Assembly: GCF_902459465.1 (NCBI RefSeq)
Contig: NC_047066.1
Coordinates: 4,314,377-4,378,376 of the forward strand
DNA from: Asterias rubens
Taxonomy: Eukaryota; Echinodermata; Asteroidea; Forcipulatida; Asteriidae
Direction: 5' to 3'
DNA: 64,000 bases
Shown here: piece after piece, positions 61,013-64,000 of the stretch
Layout: each line of letters starts with the position of its first letter
Position numbering within the stretch: the stretch's first letter is position 1
Position numbers and translations under genes: made by a program
The notes under the pieces: model-generated
The model's database searches: none
What the model was told of the DNA's origin: nothing
The model's input: the letters and a program-made list of their open reading frames with translations, nothing else

Positions 61013-61176
61013 GCTGTAATCACAAAAACTTGCTAAGCACAGAAAAATAAAATCTTGCTTTGCAGAAACAGGTACCGGCCAAAATGCAATATAGTTTGCA
61101 ACGTTGCAACTGATACCACACTATTTTTTTGCTGAGCAAAGAAATTTTGCTCCAACAGCTTTATGAAATTTGGCCC
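61013..61176. mobile_element. Family B fragment
   Basis: AAAAACTTGCTAAGCACAGA at the left and CAGCTTTATGAAATTTGGCC at the right. Confidence 0.6.
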
Positions 61177-61414
61177 TTCCTTGGCAAAACAGCCCAACTT
61201 GACTTTTTTATTTATTTTAAGTATAAGATCATTTCATGGTCAATTGAAGGTGCTTTCACATTTTTAAGTTTCTATGGTATACTACATGTACGTATGGATG
61301 TGAACACAACAAACATGTCTTATCTTGGCCTCTTTCTACACTTTCATCCTGTTTAATGACACCAGCATTTCTCTGTGCTTGTTTTTCTCAGTATGAATTT
61401 TTTTCGAGTTAAGC

Positions 61415-61565
61415 CTGGTTCACACTTCATGCAAAGGACAATTTTGAAGTCACAAACGAATAATTCGTTGAAATGTGCTCAACGCCTGTGAGACATTTGC
61501 AGCAAAAAAAGGGCTGTGACGTCAAAATTCATTTTGCATTGGCAGGAAGAATGAACCGGGCGTGC
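61415..61565. mobile_element. Inverted-repeat element, family J
   Basis: AGCCTGGTTCACACTTCATG at the left and GAAGAATGAACCGGGCG at the right, as at 2594-2774. Confidence 0.7.
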
Positions 61566-61639
61566 TTCTGTCCAGACTCTTTGTCATCGCTTAGCACTAA
61601 TATTTTTTAACTTGTTGCTGCTTAGCATTTAATCTCCTA

Positions 61640-63743
61640 CTACGTCTGACCTCCAGCCTCACTCTTCCCTCCATCCTCTTCCGCTGGTTTCTGAACTTCT
61701 TTGGGTTTAGGAATGGAATCTCTCGCCGTCAGCCACCGATGAAGATCAACCTAGAGATGGAATAACAAAGACATAAGACTAAGGGCCTTGTCACATAGCA
61801 ACTTTTACAGGCAACCTACCACAGTGCATGCTGCGAGACCACTTTGGTAGCACTGGATACATTTTTCAAGGAATATTTTACCATCACCAAGAAAAAAAGG
61901 GTTGCCAGTAAATTGCCTCGTGTGACATTCAAAATCAGCATAAAGATATCCAGTGATAGTTACCCAATAATTTGTATCTGTTAACTTGTATTGGTAAAAT
62001 TTATAACCAAATATTTGTTTACAGTATAAAATCACCAACATGTTCTTGTACAACAAATTTAGTTCAATATACATGCAACTTAAAACAAAAAGACAATTTA
62101 AAGGATCTATGTAACTTTTGTGGGACAAAAAACACAATGTCCACAGATTTACACTAAACTTACACAGTTTAAAGATAATGATTGTACAAAGCTTCCCTGA
62201 AAATATTACGTGCTGAGGTGGTGTAGTTTTTGGAAAATGAGTAAAACAAATGTCATGAAAATAATTTTGTCTCATGAGACGAAAATTATTTTAATCATTT
62301 ACAAACGTATTTTCATTACATTGTTTTACTCATTTCTCAAAAACTACAGCACCTCAGTTAAGTAATATTTGAAGGGAAGCTTTCCACTATTCATTTCATT
62401 ATCTTCAAACCCTGTAAGTTTAATGTAAATCTATGGACATTTTGAAAAAGTACCCAAATTCTTTAAACACTGTACTTGAAAAGTTGAAAGCAAAACTTTC
62501 TGAGTCACAATTTTTTTGTTTATAGTTTGAGGGGGGGGGGTGGAGTTACGTGGGTTCGATTATGGTCACTGGAGTAATATGACTCTGGATTATTTTTTAC
62601 ACAGGACTTGGGGAAAGTACTGTTTTTAAGGGCGGAGTCTAACTTAAAATGATGGGGATGGGGTTATTGAAAGGGCTTACTGTGATGGGGGACAGGGATA
62701 ATACAACAAAGCAGAATTTTACCTGGAGATGTACGGTGAGGGGAGGGGGCGGAGTCTGTACCTCCTCATCCTCGCTGAGCTGCGATTCGGACCTCTTCAT
62801 CTTGGAATCTTTCTTATCGGGTTTGCCAGCTTTCTTGCCTAAATGGTTAAGTTGAGAAAGTTTAAAACAATCGTCACCACCTTGGTGCACAAATCTGAAG
62901 TATTTCTGTGAGAGCAGTTTTTTAGTAACTAATGACACCCACTCCACAGCCTGACCGTCTGACGTAACACTTTGAGGCGCGTGATTTATACGCCAGAAAC
63001 CTGCCTTGAGCCTACATCAGGATCCTTCCAAATAAATCTTTGACCTCCAACTCATTCCACTAGGCGTGCAGGACGTCGCTTTGTGTGTTACAAGGACGTT
63101 TTCAGAAGGACACTAAAGAGGACATCCTCCCTTTACACCTGGCGTAACCTGGCATCAGACAGAACAACCTGGAGAGCCTACACGATGAAAGCCTGCACCA
63201 ATTATGACACCGAACGGAGACTAAAGGACCTTGAGAGGAGAGCTCGTAGCTACTTAAAGATTTGGAGATGAATGCCCGTGTCGGGCAATGGCCACTACTA
63301 CTACATTTCACATGGAGATTCAAAGTCAAATCTATGTATACATGTATCCACACAAAACATGCTGCATGCAGATGACTGAAAAGGCAGCTGACAAACATCA
63401 CCTCAGACCAATCAAAACACAGAAATCTTATGTCACTGCACTTTTTATCCAATGAAATTATTGTATCCAATGAAATCATTGTATCCAATGAAATCACTGG
63501 TTCTGTAGAACCAGTGCCTGTCTTTATCCTTTACCCATAAAGACAGGGGACCAGTCAAGCTACTTCACTCTGTCTGTTTAATGTCACTTATGGCTGCTTT
63601 GCCTTTTGTTGGTTATGTAAGGAAAGATTCGGAAAATGTGCTTATAATTATTTATACCTACCCTTGTCTTTGTCTTTTTCTTTTAATTCTTTTCCTTTCT
63701 TGGCCTTTGAGGTGTCTCCACTTTCCTTTTTCTTCTTTTTGTC
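61640..63743 (-). CDS. Unidentified lysine-rich protein, C-terminal three exons
   Basis: Exons in minus order, 63662-63743, 62723-62838 and 61640-61750, have GT-AG borders and phases 0, 1 and 0 that chain to about 103 residues and a TAG stop. The first is almost wholly Lys/Glu/Asp (DKKKKKES...KEKDKDK) and the second continues with GKKAGKPDKKDSKMKRSESQ. It then reads LSEDEEVQTPPPPLTVHLQ, then VDLHRWLTARDSIPKPKEVQ, a short conserved-looking segment, and an acidic Gly-rich end. The start is beyond the right edge. I do not recognise the family; a lysine-rich tail on a larger protein is likely. The coding call rests on consistent splice phases and residue bias. Confidence 0.7.
61788..61930. mobile_element. 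Inverted-repeat element related to family Q
   Basis: GGGCCTTGTCACATAGCAAC at the left and TTGCCTCGTGTGACATTC at the right, inner GGCAACC pairs. Confidence 0.55.
62098..62470. mobile_element. Family I2 TTAA element
   Basis: TTAAAGGATCTATGTAACTT at the left and ATTCTTTAA at the right; CACAATGTCCACAGATTTA inverted in the right half. Confidence 0.75.
63040..63300 (+). mobile_element. LINE ORF2 C-terminal tail relic
   Basis: The plus frame GRRFVCYKDVFRRTLKR, then YTWRNLASDRTTWRAY and YDTERRLKDLERRARSYL, matches the extreme C-terminus of LINE ORF2 proteins (the GRP-x-RFKD...WE-x-A-x-DR-x-x-WR pattern). No reverse transcriptase is left. Confidence 0.75.
63385..63570. repeat. Family L repeat
   Basis: CACCTCAGACCAATCAAAAC, three TATCCAATGAAATCATTG repeats and CCTGTCTTTATCCTTTACCC; matches the flanks of 52270-52790. 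Confidence 0.6.
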
Positions 63744-64000
63744 CTACAAATAAAAAAAGTAACAATTACTCTGTTGTTTTCATAACTCAATTACAGATTA
63801 AATAAGAGCTGTCATGAAAAGGGAATAAGTACACACATTCCAGCATTTCATAATCAAACGCCCGATTTGACTTTTGGATGGCCTGAAAAACTGTTGGACA
63901 TACTTGAAGACGCCCTATTTATTTGGGCAAGAAAATGCTTTGTACACTATATACAAAAACTTAACATCTGAATACCAGTGTTGTGACTAAGGTAAACTGG

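Overview
The window is animal nuclear DNA. It has intron-rich genes with canonical GT-AG splice sites and matching reading phases, a high density of short dispersed repeats, and non-LTR retrotransposon remnants. The gene content is that of a deuterostome invertebrate. A marine echinoderm, possibly a sea star, is my best guess, but that rests on an impression of the repeat families and not on a search.

Left third (1-24 kb): three genes lie side by side. A KIF22-type kinesin (minus strand, 3' part beyond the left edge) and a PAGR1 homologue (plus strand) start head to head from a compact promoter near 5.8-5.94 kb. They are followed by a BTB/KCTD gene of the KCTD10/KCTD13/TNFAIP1 group (13.7-18.9 kb). 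In human, KIF22, PAGR1 and KCTD13 lie in the same order within 16p11.2, so this looks like an ancient linkage block. The last exon of PAGR1 has been tandemly triplicated together with a tRNA-Ser-like sequence.

Middle (24-33 kb): mostly transposon debris, including a 5'-truncated LINE reverse transcriptase, plus one four-exon minus-strand gene for a Y_phosphatase3-type tyrosine phosphatase (27.9-30.6 kb).

Right half (33-57 kb): a single 16-exon plus-strand gene encodes a Tectonic-2 (TCTN2) homologue of about 1,300 residues. That is nearly twice the human length. It carries an extra N-terminal region and three Thr/Pro-rich mucin-like segments between tectonic modules. Its introns hold most of the repeats. 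Beyond it lie a 122-bp higher-order satellite (57.6-58.6 kb), a tandem array of about 56 bp whose units resemble 3' splice sites (59.8-60.6 kb), and the last three exons of an unidentified minus-strand lysine-rich protein (61.6-63.7 kb).

Repeats: I recognise about twenty families with inverted ends, labelled A-T in the feature list; the commonest are flanked by TTAA. The most interesting is family G, with at least five copies. Two copies join a TATA-like box to a hammerhead-ribozyme-like fold about 32 nt downstream, and another copy starts at the predicted ribozyme cleavage site. Coordinates of repeats are approximate to about 5-15 bases. Exon borders were read from splice sites, and the summed exon lengths keep frame in every gene.
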